DNA of 64,000 nt from Patagioenas fasciata (Eukaryota > Chordata > Aves > Columbiformes > Columbidae), in assembly GCF_037038585.1 (NCBI RefSeq), contig NC_092524.1, positions 70,208,552 through 70,272,551 on the forward strand. Reading direction: 5' to 3'. Below, one piece after another: positions 31,423-42,540 of the stretch. Below the pieces are notes generated by a model that saw only the letters and a list, made by a program, of their open reading frames with translations, ran no database searches and had not been told where the DNA came from. Position numbers and translations under genes: made by a program. Position 1 is the stretch's first letter. Each line of letters opens with the position of its first letter.

Positions 31423-31581
31423 GTTCTATTCTACTCTACTTCTATTCTATTCTATTCTATTCTATTCTATTCTATTCTATTCTATTCTATTCTATTCTAT
31501 TCTATTCTATTCTATTCTATTCTATTCTATTCTATTCTAACCCATCCCATCCCATCCCATGCCATCCCATGCCATCCCATT
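31423..31581. repeat. Pentanucleotide microsatellite (TTCTA)n then (CCCAT/GCCAT)n
   Basis: After a few imperfect units (31423-31440) about 20 pure TTCTA units fill 31440-31539. They pass in the same 5-bp register into about eight CCCAT or GCCAT units (31541-31581). The array starts exactly at the 3' terminus of a plus-strand CR1, whose natural end repeat is ATTCTATG. It therefore probably arose by expansion of that end. Two plus-strand frames read through it as LFYSI-type repeats and are artefacts. Confidence 0.95.
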
Positions 31582-32259
31582 CTCAGAAGTCTTATAGATA
31601 TCTATTTCTTAATTTAACACTCCTGATTGCTCAGTGTAACTTGCCATTTTTACTGGAATTCTTCCTTTCGTAGTGGGAACTCCAGGACCCTCCTTGTGAG
31701 CCACGATTTCCCCTCAGCAGCAACACCCATGTAAATCTGTATTAACTCCCACAAGAGGAATGAAGCTTCTAAAATTTGATACTGGTACAACTTTCCCTAC
31801 TATCTTATTTTGTAGGAGGTGTTTATGAAGCATCGGATAAAGTGTGTAAACATCACATTCAATGAGTTCTGCATTATGGAACCTGAAGGCATTGCCTCCA
31901 GTGTCCCTCATGTTACATCCAGGGATGCCCAAACAGAGCATCTGTGCAAACAGGAGGAGCAGAGCAGTAGCGATGCACTTTTCCCGTGTGATGGACACGG
32001 TCACACTGTGCTGAATTCCTCCGAAAGAAGCTGGAGAAGGAAACACTGGCCCTGCTTCGGGGAGCAGAGTTACCCTCACAAAGACCATTAAAATGCATGA
32101 AATTGTGGTTCTTCAGAAACAGCCATTCCACCACATGCACATCTGTAACACTACACTGCTGGCATTAGATTTCTTTGTCCTTTATTCCACGCTGTCCATC
32201 AGCTGGTGGAAAATTTAATGGTGGCCAATTAATTACTCTTTTGGTAGCGGTTTTGCATC
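31582..32259. other. Unique DNA, no gene seen
   Basis: A 124-codon minus-strand frame at 31714-32088 has an antisense partner and no domain. The word GTGTAAACATC at 31846 resembles a miR-30 seed but has no complementary arm. No gene. Confidence 0.4.
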
Positions 32260-32640
32260 TGAAGCTGTTTTCCCTCCAGAGTGGTGCTTCTCAGGCTGCG
32301 GGGGCTGCCTCTGCTTCGGCTCCTTCCCTCTACCACTGCCCGGAGCAAAACCTGGTCTTTCCTGTCCCACTGGTACCTGCAGATGATGATAAGAGGCTGG
32401 TCCTGATTCCGACACAGCCGACCTTGCTACCGTCCCGCTTCCCCACTTCTCAAACTCCTCCGCTTGCCGTTTGTCAGAAGAGCTTAGTTGGGCTTTGGCA
32501 GGCGACAAACTGGGAGTCAAACAACGTGCAAAATCAGTGACAGCTGAAGCCGCAACCGGTGCCGTACAAACCCATCTGCTGGAAGCTTTGATGCCACCAA
32601 ACACAGTGATCGCTCAGAGGAGACCTCCTTTCCACATCTA
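32260..32640. promoter_or_regulatory. CpG-bearing patch, orphan CpG-island-like
   Basis: About 17 CpGs by eye in about 350 bp (for example GACACAGCCGACC, CTACCGTCCCGC, GAAGCCGCAACCGGTGCCG). Overlapping frames of 121 codons (plus, 32175-32540) and 123 codons (minus, 32604-32233) are open here. Neither shows a domain or good splice context. A regulatory element or an unannotated first exon are both possible. Confidence 0.3.
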
Positions 32641-34050
32641 CGCTGCACCTGGGTTCCTTTCTTTAACCTACTTATTAAAATAATGCCTTGAAGGATCAAC
32701 TGGCAGCTGGTGCGAGTTCTGAGTACACAATACACAAATGAGCCAAGTCCTGTATTGTCCAGATTCTGTTTTATGTCCAGTTTCTGAATCCCTTAACATT
32801 GCCTCCGACTGCAGGAAATAATTGACCAGCTGTTCTTCCAGCAGATGCAACAGTACAGGCTGCAGCGACCACAACAAAACTATTGAGGAATATAGAAGAT
32901 GGCAGTCAGCATAGGGAAATCATTAAACCTCTCCCTTTCTCGTGTAACTTGCAGCTCAGTCTTCGTATCAGATTAGTAAGAGTGTTGGTGATAACAGCAC
33001 TGTTGGTTCTAGAGGCTCTGTGAGCACCGACAGATTATAACCCAAAAACTTTCACAAACAGATAAGTTAGAAAAACAGGAACTAGAAATTCAGGATTCAT
33101 CCACATCGCTTTGTCCATAATGCGCATCTCACGGATGAGCCAGTGAAGGAAGACACCACCTAATGAGTGAGTTCTGAGCACCGAGAGGTGCTTGTCATCC
33201 CACATGAGTTAATTTTCTTCCAGCTTTTCGTTTTTGTGGTGTTTCTGAAATGTTGGCTTTTGTAGAGCAAATAAAATGTGCGAAACTAAAACTCTGAATT
33301 ACTTACCGATACTTTTGCGTAAAGCAGCTATAAGCACAGCAGAGCTTTGGTTTATGGCCGGGCAGTTTCTTAGGAGTGCTGCTTGTCTCTAAATGGCAAA
33401 CCTGACCCACTCCTAGATGGGTGGCACCACAAACACGAGTCCTTGCCCACGTTCCTGTCCTAATACGTCCTGCGGAGCCCACCCGAGAGCAGGAGCCAGG
33501 GTTGTGCTGCCTGCGGGCAGTGTCTGACGGGGAAGCAATGGAAGGAGCATTGGAAAGACCTCATGCATTATTCTGCAAATCCAGGAGATCAAAGGAAAGC
33601 AAACACATCTTCATCTGATCCTGATGCTTTTGTAACTCTGTCAAGTCCCTTAAGACTCCTGTTTGCCATGGGAGTTAGAGGTCTAAATGTATCTTAGAGG
33701 AGCAGGGCTTGGTCTTGCTGTTCTATGGGGAGGATTCTGCTCATCACCAGCGCTTTCAACCAAAACTTCTTTGCTGCGTCAGCTGTGCAGTCCCATGGTG
33801 AGAATCCTGCTCGGGGTGGATGGGGCAGATGGTCCGTGTGGGCGATTCATCCCCTCCCAAGGGATCTGTGTAAGACTAATGGAAAGACATTTTTTTCTCT
33901 AGAAACGTATTTATTGCTGAGTGTAGCATGGAAATACTGTTAAACTATGGGCCTTGAAAAAAGTCCAGTGATATGAATCCCATTATGTGCTTTCAAAAAA
34001 ATTAGGATACATCAATACTTATACCCTGGCCTTTCCGGAGCTGCAGAGGG
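32641..34050. other. Unique DNA, no gene seen
   Basis: No repeat or gene recognised. Several small frames around 33421-33943 have no domain. Confidence 0.45.
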
Positions 34051-34687
34051 ATCACAGAATCCCAGAATGTGAGGGGTTGGAAGGGCCCTGGAAAGCTCAT
34101 CCAGTGCAATCCCCCCATGGAGCAGGAACACCCAGCTGAGGTTCCACAGGAAGGGGTCCAGGCGGGTTTGAATGGCTGCAGAGAAGGAGACTCCACAACC
34201 TCCCTGGGCAGCCTGGGCCAGGCTCTGACACCCTCACCAGGAACAAGTTTCTTCTCAAATTTCAGTGGAACCTCTTGTGTTCCAGTTTGCACCCATTGCC
34301 CCTTGTCCTGTCACTGGTTGTCACCCAGAAGAGCCTGGCTCCATCCTCCTGACACTGCCCCTTTCCATATTGATCCCCATGAATGAGTCCCCCCTCAGTC
34401 TCCTCTTCTCCAGCTCCAGAGCCCCAGCTCCCTCAGCCTTTCCTCACACGGGAGATGCTCCACTCCCTTCAGCATCTTGGTGGCTGCGCTGGACTCTCTC
34501 CAGCAGTTCCCTGTCCTTCTGGAGCTGAGGGGCCACAACTGGACACAATATTCCAGGTGTGGTCTCCCCAGGGCAGAGCAGAGGGGCAGGAGAACCTCTC
34601 TGACCTACTGACCACCCCCTTCTAACCCACCCCAGGTACCATTGGCCTTCCTGGCCACAAGGGCCCAGTGCTGGTTCAAAGTTATGA
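34051..34687 (-). mobile_element. CR1 LINE, 5'-truncated (group B)
   Basis: 3' terminus at 34051 (ATCACAGAATCCCAGAATGTG on the plus strand). It passes through the UTR, then the end of ORF2 (minus-strand words ILCPVVAPQLQKDRELLERVQ at 34510-34580), and stops near 34687 around GGGCCCAGTGCTGGTTC. Frameshifts follow the LERVQRSHQDA word. It looks nearly identical to the plus-strand copy at 48489-49099 and spans almost the same part of the element. Confidence 0.95.
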
Positions 34688-34886
34688 AGCCTCCTGTGTT
34701 TCAGTCTGTGCACGTTGCCCCTCACCCTGGTGTTGGGCACCACTGAACAGAGTCTGGTCCATCCTCTGACACCCACCCTGAGATATTGATCCCATTGATT
34801 GGATCCCTCTCAGCTTCTCTTCTCCAGCTGAACAGCCCCAGCTCTCTCAGTCTCTCCTCATAAGAAAGATGCTCCAGACCCCTAGA
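34688..34886 (-). mobile_element. Second, older CR1 fragment, same orientation
   Basis: TGTGTTTCAGTCTGTGCACG through CTCTCAGTCTCTCCTCATAAG repeats, with many differences, the part of CR1 seen at 34275-34460 in the neighbouring copy. On the minus strand it gives [24 protein letters not shown]. It is a separate, more diverged insertion into or next to which the group B copy was placed. Confidence 0.85.
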
Positions 34887-37704
34887 AGAGGATGCTCTTT
34901 GATGTACCCAAAGCATCTGATGCACACCGTTGAAAGTCACCCTGGAGATCACGTTGTGGGAAGTGGGGAAACAAATGTACAACACGAACCTGCGGACTCA
35001 TTTGCTTTGTTCCAGGCAGCAATCTGAACAAAACCCTGTGGTGTCCCTGGAGACCCTGAGGGTCTCTGTGCCAGCTGTCTCCAGCGAGGCTGGCAGCTCC
35101 ATTACCACGTCCTGACGGCAGCCCTGCTAACTCGCTTATGGGAATCAGCTGTAGCAGCCATGCCAAAATCAGTTGCTCTGCAGAATTCTCTGGAAGCAGC
35201 TTCCCATGTCGTGCTGTACGGACACTCCTGGCTGGAATAAATCTGCTTCACTGTGAGCAATTAGTGTGCTTGCTACGTGAACAGAGAACTGCCAGGGTTC
35301 TAGCACAGAGAGCTGCACCCCACAGCCCCGCTTGTCCACTTGCACCCTACGAGCTCTGTGCAATGCTAGCAGGGATATAGGATCACATATGTCACCCTAT
35401 ACTGAATTTACCTGAAGGGTCAAGCAAGAAAAACACACCTATCTATTACTATTGAGACAAATAGTACTGTATTTCTGCAGGTTCTCCACACACCAGGTGC
35501 CCAGTATGGGTATATGTATAACAAAAAGAAAGTTATTCCTGCACTGAAGTGCTTTCAAGCCCAATAGATATGACAGACACCGGGAAAAAAGAAGAATTAT
35601 TACACTCATTTTTCCCTTTTAGAGTCGAGGACTAAACAGACTAAATAACACGGCAGGCAGTCAGCAACAAAGCACAAATCCTTCTGTCATTTACAGGCCC
35701 GAAATGGGATGCTGCCACCATCCTCCTTTGAAACCCGTCCATTTACAGGCCGTGAATCGGTGTTTATTCCGAGCACACAGTTTTGCCCGATATTTCTCCA
35801 TCCGAGACGCTGGAAAGCAGGGCCGGAAAGCGCCCAGTCAGCGCTTTGGTAATGAAGGTCACTTCTTTCGCTGACTCCTGCTAAGGGGTCCCTGGGTACC
35901 ATTTCGGCTACAGGCGGTTCAGAGAGCAGACACACTTGTCTTTTTCCCTTTTTGCAGCGTTTCATAGTCCAAAGCGCCTGATTAATTCAGTACTGTCTGC
36001 ACAGCTCTCCAGCAGCTGTATGAATACCCTCGGAACATACTTTAAGCTGATATATGCTGAACTGCTGCGGTCTACCATAAATTAGTTTATTACTATGAGA
36101 AGCAACTACCCATTTAATAAGGATGGCCTCCATTAATTCTGTGATCTCACAATGCCCCAACATTTTTTTCAGGGGAAAAAAAAAAAAAGGATGTACCTCT
36201 ACACCTTGGAATTTCAATAATCATATTATGTTTGCTTTCTCCAGCCTTACCTTTGTGTAGACCCTGTTCCCCTGTATCAAAAGAGACATGATATGGTTTA
36301 TCACGCGCAACATCTCAGCGCTACTCCTGTCACCGAGTATTAGGCAAATAGATTTCAGTCCAGATAAGTGAGGGATCAGGCATTAAACAGTGAAAAATAC
36401 AAGTACTGACCCATCGGCAGACGGTTCAAGAAAGATGCTCCTACACATCACAGTGGCCACATAAACCGGGGAGAGAAAGAACTGAGGGAGATGAGAGCAG
36501 GAGTGCAGCCGTGCCAGTGTGCCCAGAAAGACCCAAATCAATGACAGCACAAAATGGGGAGACGGTTGCATTTAACCTCTTCTCCTCTCCTCTCCCAAGC
36601 GTTGCTGGACCTCCCTGCTTTGCAGAGGAGTCGTGAGCTGGATATCTCCACCTGGCTTTGGACACCTCTGCAATGGGACTGAGTTCCAGTGCAACTCTCA
36701 TCATCAACGGGCGCAGAGCCTGGCGAATCACTCACGTTCCCGGGCTAAAAGAAAAGCACATGGTAAGGAACGTGAAAATTCCCAGAAGTCCTGAAATCCC
36801 ATTAATACAACAAGAAAACCTTGAGAGAGCTGATGATTCAGCCGAAACCCAGCTTTGGATTGCGGCATCTCCCAGGAGAGGTCTCTCTTGCTGAGAGACC
36901 ATTAGGAGAGACAAGAAAAGAACACAGCTTACAACAAAGCTTTCAAATGAGGATGAATGTGTTTATCAGTGGTCAGCAATGAACCTTTGATGTGCCTTGG
37001 AGGAGCAGAGATCTCATGCATAAAACATAATCGCTGTACAGGGACCCGAGCTGGAGTTGTCACTAATGTGACGCATTCTGCGTTTGCATCAAGGCAGGAC
37101 AAACCTGCTTGTTCCAAAATACAAAAATAATCTTGCGTCTCGTTTCTGGGACTCTGCTCACAACCTCCCTCATACAAAAACCATCTCATTGGAGTAAATA
37201 AAGTGATTCGAGAAAGATATAAAGTATTCATAAAGTGCATGTAGAAAAATGAAGAGTAAAGCTATGACAGATTTCATATCTGGGAGAGGTACAGTTTTAG
37301 ACTTTAAAAAGGCTTATGCATAATTTGTAACACATTAGTGTTAGTGCCAGACTAAGCCACATTTGCATTGTGCTGGGCTCTGTACATTCACAGGTGAAGG
37401 CAGAGACAACCTGAGGAGCTCATGCTATAAAAAGGTAAATAATACAAATAAATAAAGCAAACCCTGGTAACGTTCCAGAATTAACCTGCAAATTCAAACT
37501 CTATCGTCCAGAAATAGTTTGTCCACAGTTTGAGGGTTCTTTGCTTTTGAGTCTGGTTGTCTTTCTTGATCTTTTGTTTGAGACCTGGACGTATCATTGC
37601 TTCAGTGTCGATCCAAAGCAGTCATCCACCACCCAAGCAGCACAGATCATGCCCCATCACCACTGCCCTCAATGAGTTTTCTTCTCTCTTTTAGACAGTG
37701 GGCT
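34887..37704. other. Unique DNA, no gene seen
   Basis: 2.8 kb without a recognised family. An A-run lies at 36175-36188. Frames of about 100 codons near 36441-36731 and 36929-37240 have no domain. No RNA gene seen. Confidence 0.45.
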
Positions 37705-38187
37705 TTAAGAAAAACAGCTCCTAAGCTCTTGAGTTTTCTCAACAACCTGGTCAGTCAGGGGGTGACGTTTTGGATGAGCTGTGACTGCACCCCAGGCTGG
37801 TTGGCCTGGGCGGCTGCTGGTGTGCTCACTACCACAGCCAATCAATGGCACCTCTGTTTTGCTGTCTTCCTGTTCTTTTGTCCTAAATAATGCTTCACCA
37901 GCCCTCCAGCTGGCGACTGGGAACAGGAAAAGATCAGGGAGCTGATCTTCAGTCTTCCTCAATGATTCCACATAGGACTTCACACTCAAAGCCTCCATGG
38001 GATGCAATATTCCCAAGCGTTTGACCCAAGAGTTGACTCCCAAGAGCACTAAGATGTTGTTATCACTATTCTTGCAAGTAAACAGTGCACACACACTCCA
38101 GATCTGCAGTGGCTTTCCAGCTCCCTTCCAGATGCAACTGGAACTTGCCCTTTTGATCTTTATCTTGCAGGTAGAGTTAACTTGGCC
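37705..38187 (-). CDS. Unrecognised open frame, doubtful gene or old retrocopy
   Basis: A minus-strand frame is open for about 160 codons from a TGA near 38187 to TAA at 37705. The first ATG is at 38094, giving 129 residues. It contains stretches of protein-like composition, such as VLLGVNSWVKRLGIL and SYVESLRKTEDQLPDLFLF. No family, signal peptide, membrane segment or repeat can be named. Its minus-sense upstream flank (GAGGTACTCAGTG side) has no clear acceptor. It may be a degraded retroelement frame, a terminal exon or chance. It is one of the longest frames in the window not explained by a repeat. Confidence 0.2.
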   Translation of the reverse strand, partial: GQVNSTCKIKIKRASSSCIWKGAGKPLQIWSVCALFTCKNSDNNILVLLGVNSWVKRLGILHPMEALSVKSYVESLRKTEDQLPDLFLFPVASWRAGEALFRTKEQEDSKTEVPLIGCGSEHTSSRPGQPAWGAVTAHPKRHPLTDQVVEKTQELRSCFS

Positions 38188-39219
38188 ATGGCCTCATGAC
38201 ACCTGGGTCACAACCACACTGAGTACCTTGTGCTAATGCTCCTCTAACTTAGTAACATTGAGGCAAGAGGTTAAATGAAGAGTATTCATCTGCTGGAGTT
38301 GTCAAAGGCTCTCACTGAATCACATGCTATTACCTGTGATAATCTTCTCAGGTTTGTTGACATCTAGGTAATTCTTTTTAATTGAGAAGAGTGTTTCAGA
38401 AGTATGGGCAGTGAGACAGATTTCTTGGCTCCTGTAGGTTTATGAGGGAAGGAGAAGGATGGAAATGTGATGGGGTGGAATTATAGCAGATGCAGGAGGA
38501 AGAGGGAGGACATACATGTTGTTCCGTTGTTCTTTTGCTCTTTCCGAATGTTTTTATTGCCTCTTTCTATGAATAATAAGTGAAGAGGTGTTAGAAAGAA
38601 ATAGAATAAAAAGCAGATACAGCCATAACAGGTGTGCTGAGATACGGCAAAATGTAAGAAAGCAGCAAGACAGAGGCACATCCATCAAGAAAATAAAGCT
38701 GTTTACAGCGAAAAAGGTAAAATCCTGGCATCGTCTTTGGCTCGTTAAGGCCCAGCTTGGTGTGCAGTTCTCTGCAGCCCAGGAGCTCACAATGAGAGTC
38801 TGCTGGAAACCTTCAGCTTTTCTGCAAGTAGGTTCCCTCTTCCTTTAATAAGAATCATCTATTTTTCCCACGGATAGTGCCACTCTGTGTTAGGTGAACG
38901 TGCAGCAAAGGATGCTCTCCAAAAGAAATACAGTAAGGTGGGGTTTTTTAATTAAAATCACTCCTAACGAACTGAGCGAAAGGAAAATGGCCCACACGTC
39001 CCTGTTTCTTTAAAAAAGTTGTCAGTCCTACTAAAATACATCATTGAGCCCTTCGAGAAAGGTCTGTGCCCTTTCCAGTTAAATGGTAATTTTAAAGTGC
39101 TGACACTTGTGCTTACTTCAGGATTATTCCCCTAAAAATACTGTTTGAGCAGTTTAAAACGTTCCACCAGAAACTCGTACTTTGCAAAACGATATTTACA
39201 ATACAGTGATTTCTTTGTG
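38188..39219. other. Unique DNA, no gene seen
   Basis: AT-rich, no recognised repeat or exon. Opposed frames at 38554-38848 are chance. Confidence 0.45.
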
Positions 39220-39620
39220 CTTTGGAGAATTACTCTTCATTTATTCTGATTGATTCTGATCCTGCTTTACATTGCACAGCATTCAAAATTGGTCTTTATT
39301 GTTGGTAATTCTCCTGATGGCGTTGGGCTGATTCTTATTGCTGTTAACAGCCCAATGTGTAACACGTTAATGGTGCACAGCTTTGCCTTAGGAAGGCCAA
39401 CTAACGAACCGGTTGTTTATGGCTGGTAATGATTGATTTGTCAGTGATTATATTGCTTAATTCAACAGCAGCATGAATCAAAGATGACACTTCTTTCTTT
39501 TTAGGCTGTCACTTCGGCTTTAGTGCTCTTCACGGTAATGGGTGTTGAAGGGTGTTTATTGTCATGGCCTTTCTCCACGTTCCCTTCTTACAGCGCTGCC
39601 ATAAACTATATTTTAGTGCT
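39220..39620. promoter_or_regulatory. Homeodomain/TALE-site-rich non-coding block
   Basis: GGTAATGATTGATTTGTCAGTG at about 39424-39445 combines a PBX/HOX-type TGATTGAT with a MEIS-type TGTCAG. TTGCTTAATTC and ATGAATCAAAG follow within 60 bp. A hairpin TTGGGCTG/CAGCCCAA sits at 39323-39330 and 39348-39355. Unique, not coding. An enhancer is a reasonable guess from site density; conservation untested. Confidence 0.35.
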
Positions 39621-40179
39621 TGTGGCTACGAACACAAACAGCTGATGATTGAATTGTGCAGAGAAGGAAAAGACCCCAGATATTAACCTTGCCGTGACAT
39701 CCAGCTTAGACACGGCGCTACTCGTTCTTGGAGCTCAGCTCAGTCGAGTTCAGCACGATGCTCAATGGCAACTGAGCCCCAATATCTGTCCTTATGGGTG
39801 GTGCACCTTGGCAGCACCAAATGGACTAATCCAGCCTCCCTGGGGCTGCAGTGAGGGATTAAACAAGCTGAATTACTCCATGGTGAAAGGTGCAGCTCCC
39901 AGGGCTCCACTGCTGTGCGCTGGTCCATTCAGCCTCAACAGTTCCGTCGGGTTTCTCAGCACCCGGTTATGTCAAAGCTGCTTTACACAGCTTGGGTAGC
40001 ATGAAGGGACCATAACAGATGGATAAACTATGGGTTTATGCAGTTTCAGTCGCTTAAAGGATCGTTTAAATACTCGTGGAGGTGTAAAGGGATCCCAGTG
40101 GAGCCTAAAACAGCTTTACAGTAGCCTGTTCCTAAGCATTAATCCATGAAAGGTGGGGGGTTCTGGCACACTCCTCCCT
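39621..40179. other. Unique DNA, no gene seen
   Basis: A 116-codon plus-strand frame (39649-39999) shows no domain. 40150-40179 leads into the minisatellite. Confidence 0.4.
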
Positions 40180-41244
40180 GGTGTTAATGCATGCAGTGTT
40201 GTGCACAGGGGTGTGCAATAGCTGGTGTTAATGCACGCAGCGTTGTGCACAAGGGATGTGCAATAGCTGGTGTTAATGCGTGCAGTGTTGTGCACAAGGG
40301 ATGTGCAATAGCTGGTGTTAATGCATGCAGCGTTGTGCACAAGGGATGTGCAATAGCTGGTGTTAATGCGTGCAGTGTTGTGCACAAGGGATGTGCAATA
40401 GCTGGTGTTAATGCGTGCAGTGTTGTGCACAAGGGATGTGCAATAGCTGGTGTTAATGTATGCAGCGTTGTGCACAAGGGATGTGCAATAGCTGGTGTTA
40501 ATGCGTGCAGTGTTGTGCACAAGGGATGTGCAATAGCTGGTGTTAATGCACGCAGCGTTGTGCACAAGGGATGTGCAATAGCTGGTGTTAATGCATGCAG
40601 CGTTGTGCACAAGGGTGTGCAATAGCTGGTGTTAATGCATGGAGTGTTGTGCACAAGGGATGTGCAATAGCTGGTGTTAATGCATGCAGCGTTGTGCACA
40701 AGGGTGTGCAATAGCTGGTGTTAATGCACGCAGTGTTGTGCACAAGGGTGTGCAATAGCTGGTGTTAATGCACGCAGCGTTGTGCACAAGGGATGTGCAA
40801 TAGCTGGTGTTAATGCGTGCAGCGTTGTGCACAAGGGATGTGCAATAGCTGGTGTTAATGCATGCAGCGTTGTGCACAGGGGTGTGCAATAGTTGGTGTT
40901 AATGCATGGAGGGTTGTGCACAAGGGATGTGCAATAGCTGGTGTTAATGCACGCAGTGTTGTGCACAGGGGTGTGCAATAGCTGGTGTTAATGCGTGCAG
41001 CGTTGTGCACAAGGGATGTGCAATAGCTGGTGTTAATGCATGCAGCGTTGTGCACAGGGGTGTGCAATAGCTGGTGTTAATGCATGGAGGGTTGTGCACA
41101 AGGGATGTGCAATAGCTGGTGTTAATGCACGCAGCGTTGTGCACAGGGGTGTGCAATAGCTGGTGTTAATGCGTGCAGCGTTGTGCACAAGGGTGTGCAA
41201 TAGCTGGTGTTAATGCATGGAGCGTTGTGCACAAGGGATGTGCA
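40180..41244. repeat. 45-bp minisatellite, 24 units, with a 178-bp higher-order repeat
   Basis: Units begin GGTGTTAATGC, then [A/G]TGCAG or ACGCAG or ATGGAG, then TTGTGCACAA and TGTGCAATAGCT. Units with GGGATGTG are 45 bp and those with GGGTGTG or GGGGTGTG are 44 bp. Unit starts include 40180, 40224, then every 45 bp to 40584, then 40628, 40673, 40717, 40761, 40806, 40851, 40895, 40940, 40984, 41029, 41073, 41118, 41162 and 41206. Units 2-9 are all 45 bp. Units 16-19 and 20-23 repeat as blocks of four, in the order ATGCAG, ATGGAGG, ACGCAG, GTGCAG. Each unit carries the perfect palindrome TTGTGCACAA, intact unless the variant reads CAGGGG. Since 45 is a multiple of 3, both strands have long artefactual frames with a 15-residue period. 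Confidence 0.97.
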
Positions 41245-42540
41245 GCATTTCCATCCTCATGCTTCTCTGGTTGCTGGGCTGTAGATCGAGTTGATTTCCA
41301 TAAGAAACTGAGGTTAATAAAGACGCTTTTCTGTTACTTCATTTACAAGCATCTGGACTCACGGAAGAATAGGGCTGTGTGAGGAGTGACAGCGATCCAG
41401 CCTACACCCCCTCCCAAACCTCCTGTTCGGACACATCCCCCATGCACGATGCTGCTACACGGGGCCTGTGCTGCAGAGCGGCCTCCACCCCTCACTGCAA
41501 GGATCTCCAGGAGCTTTTGGATCGCCAGAGCTGCTCACACCTCCCATCAGCCCCATGGGTGGGATGTATAAGATGCAAAGACAGACTCATAAAACTTCAC
41601 TACTTTGAAGGGCTTTGCCTTCTGGGCAGTATTACCCACCTCTCGGGACCAAATGTCATTACTTTTCCTCCGCATGACTGTAGGCAAAGTGAAATGGCTT
41701 ATTCACCTCTTTGACACACAAAAAAGCGCCATTTATCCCTGATGCAGGTCTATAAAAGACACTGCCTCCTACACCATCAAAACCTGATGTTCAAGGGCTG
41801 GGTTTTTTGCTGAAGTCTACAAAAACCCTTTTTTTCTGGTGCTATACAAGCCCAGATATATAGCTGGAAATTCACTTCACCAAAATAGAAATCACAGTAG
41901 TACCATTTTGGCGAGCCAGGTTCACTGATTCTGTCTCTGCTGATTATAGACATTTAATTGCAAGACGATTAATAGCACAGAGAAACAGGCAGATTCTTCA
42001 TTGCCAGGGCAGCATAGCCACTTGTTCTTCACATACACAAAAATGACACAAAAATAAATCCTTCAGCTGCTATTACATCACAGACCAATTTAACTGTATG
42101 CTCCTGAATTACCCAGGACAGGAGTGCGTTGGAGACTGCCTGTTTGGGGGAAAAAACAATTTATTTGGGGCTTTTTTTGCCAAAAATCCCCTTGTGCCTC
42201 TTTCACAAACTTCCAGATGTGAAGCCACACATTATTTGCCAAAACAAGTTATTTGCCAAAACGAACTTTGAGCAATGCTAGCGCGTGGACCAGTGCTGTC
42301 TGCTAATAGCACATCGCTAATGGAATCACTGCTTCCTGAACAAAGAAGAGTGAAATATCACATTTTCCCACCTGTTGCTTTGTTGTTGTTGCAGCACCAC
42401 GCGCCTTACGACACAAGGTCAGGCATTTCCTCAGAGGCAGCCGTGAGCCCGCGCTGTCTGACCCGTCTGCCAAAGGAGCGGAGCTGTGGACAACACAACA
42501 GCCCAGGTTAAACTTGGAGACATTCCAGTCAGGCTGGTGA
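41245..42540. other. Unique DNA, no gene seen
   Basis: Includes a small tandem duplication (TTATTTGCCAAAACAAG/GAAC at about 42232-42265). A GC-richer patch lies around 42395-42485. No gene or RNA recognised. Confidence 0.4.

Noticed and set aside
31300-31673. Frames reading LFYSI repeats
   Set aside because: Translation of the TTCTA microsatellite.
31840-31870. GTGTAAACATC resembling the miR-30 seed
   Set aside because: No complementary arm within hairpin distance, and the rest of the mature sequence does not fit.
40116-41156. Long open frames on both strands (up to about 175 codons) with a 15-residue period
   Set aside because: They are produced by the 45-bp minisatellite: the unit is a multiple of three and lacks stops in several frames. 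Different frames and strands are open at once.
40180-41244. Regular array that could suggest a CRISPR-like repeat
   Set aside because: The units are contiguous with no unique spacers, and the DNA is vertebrate.
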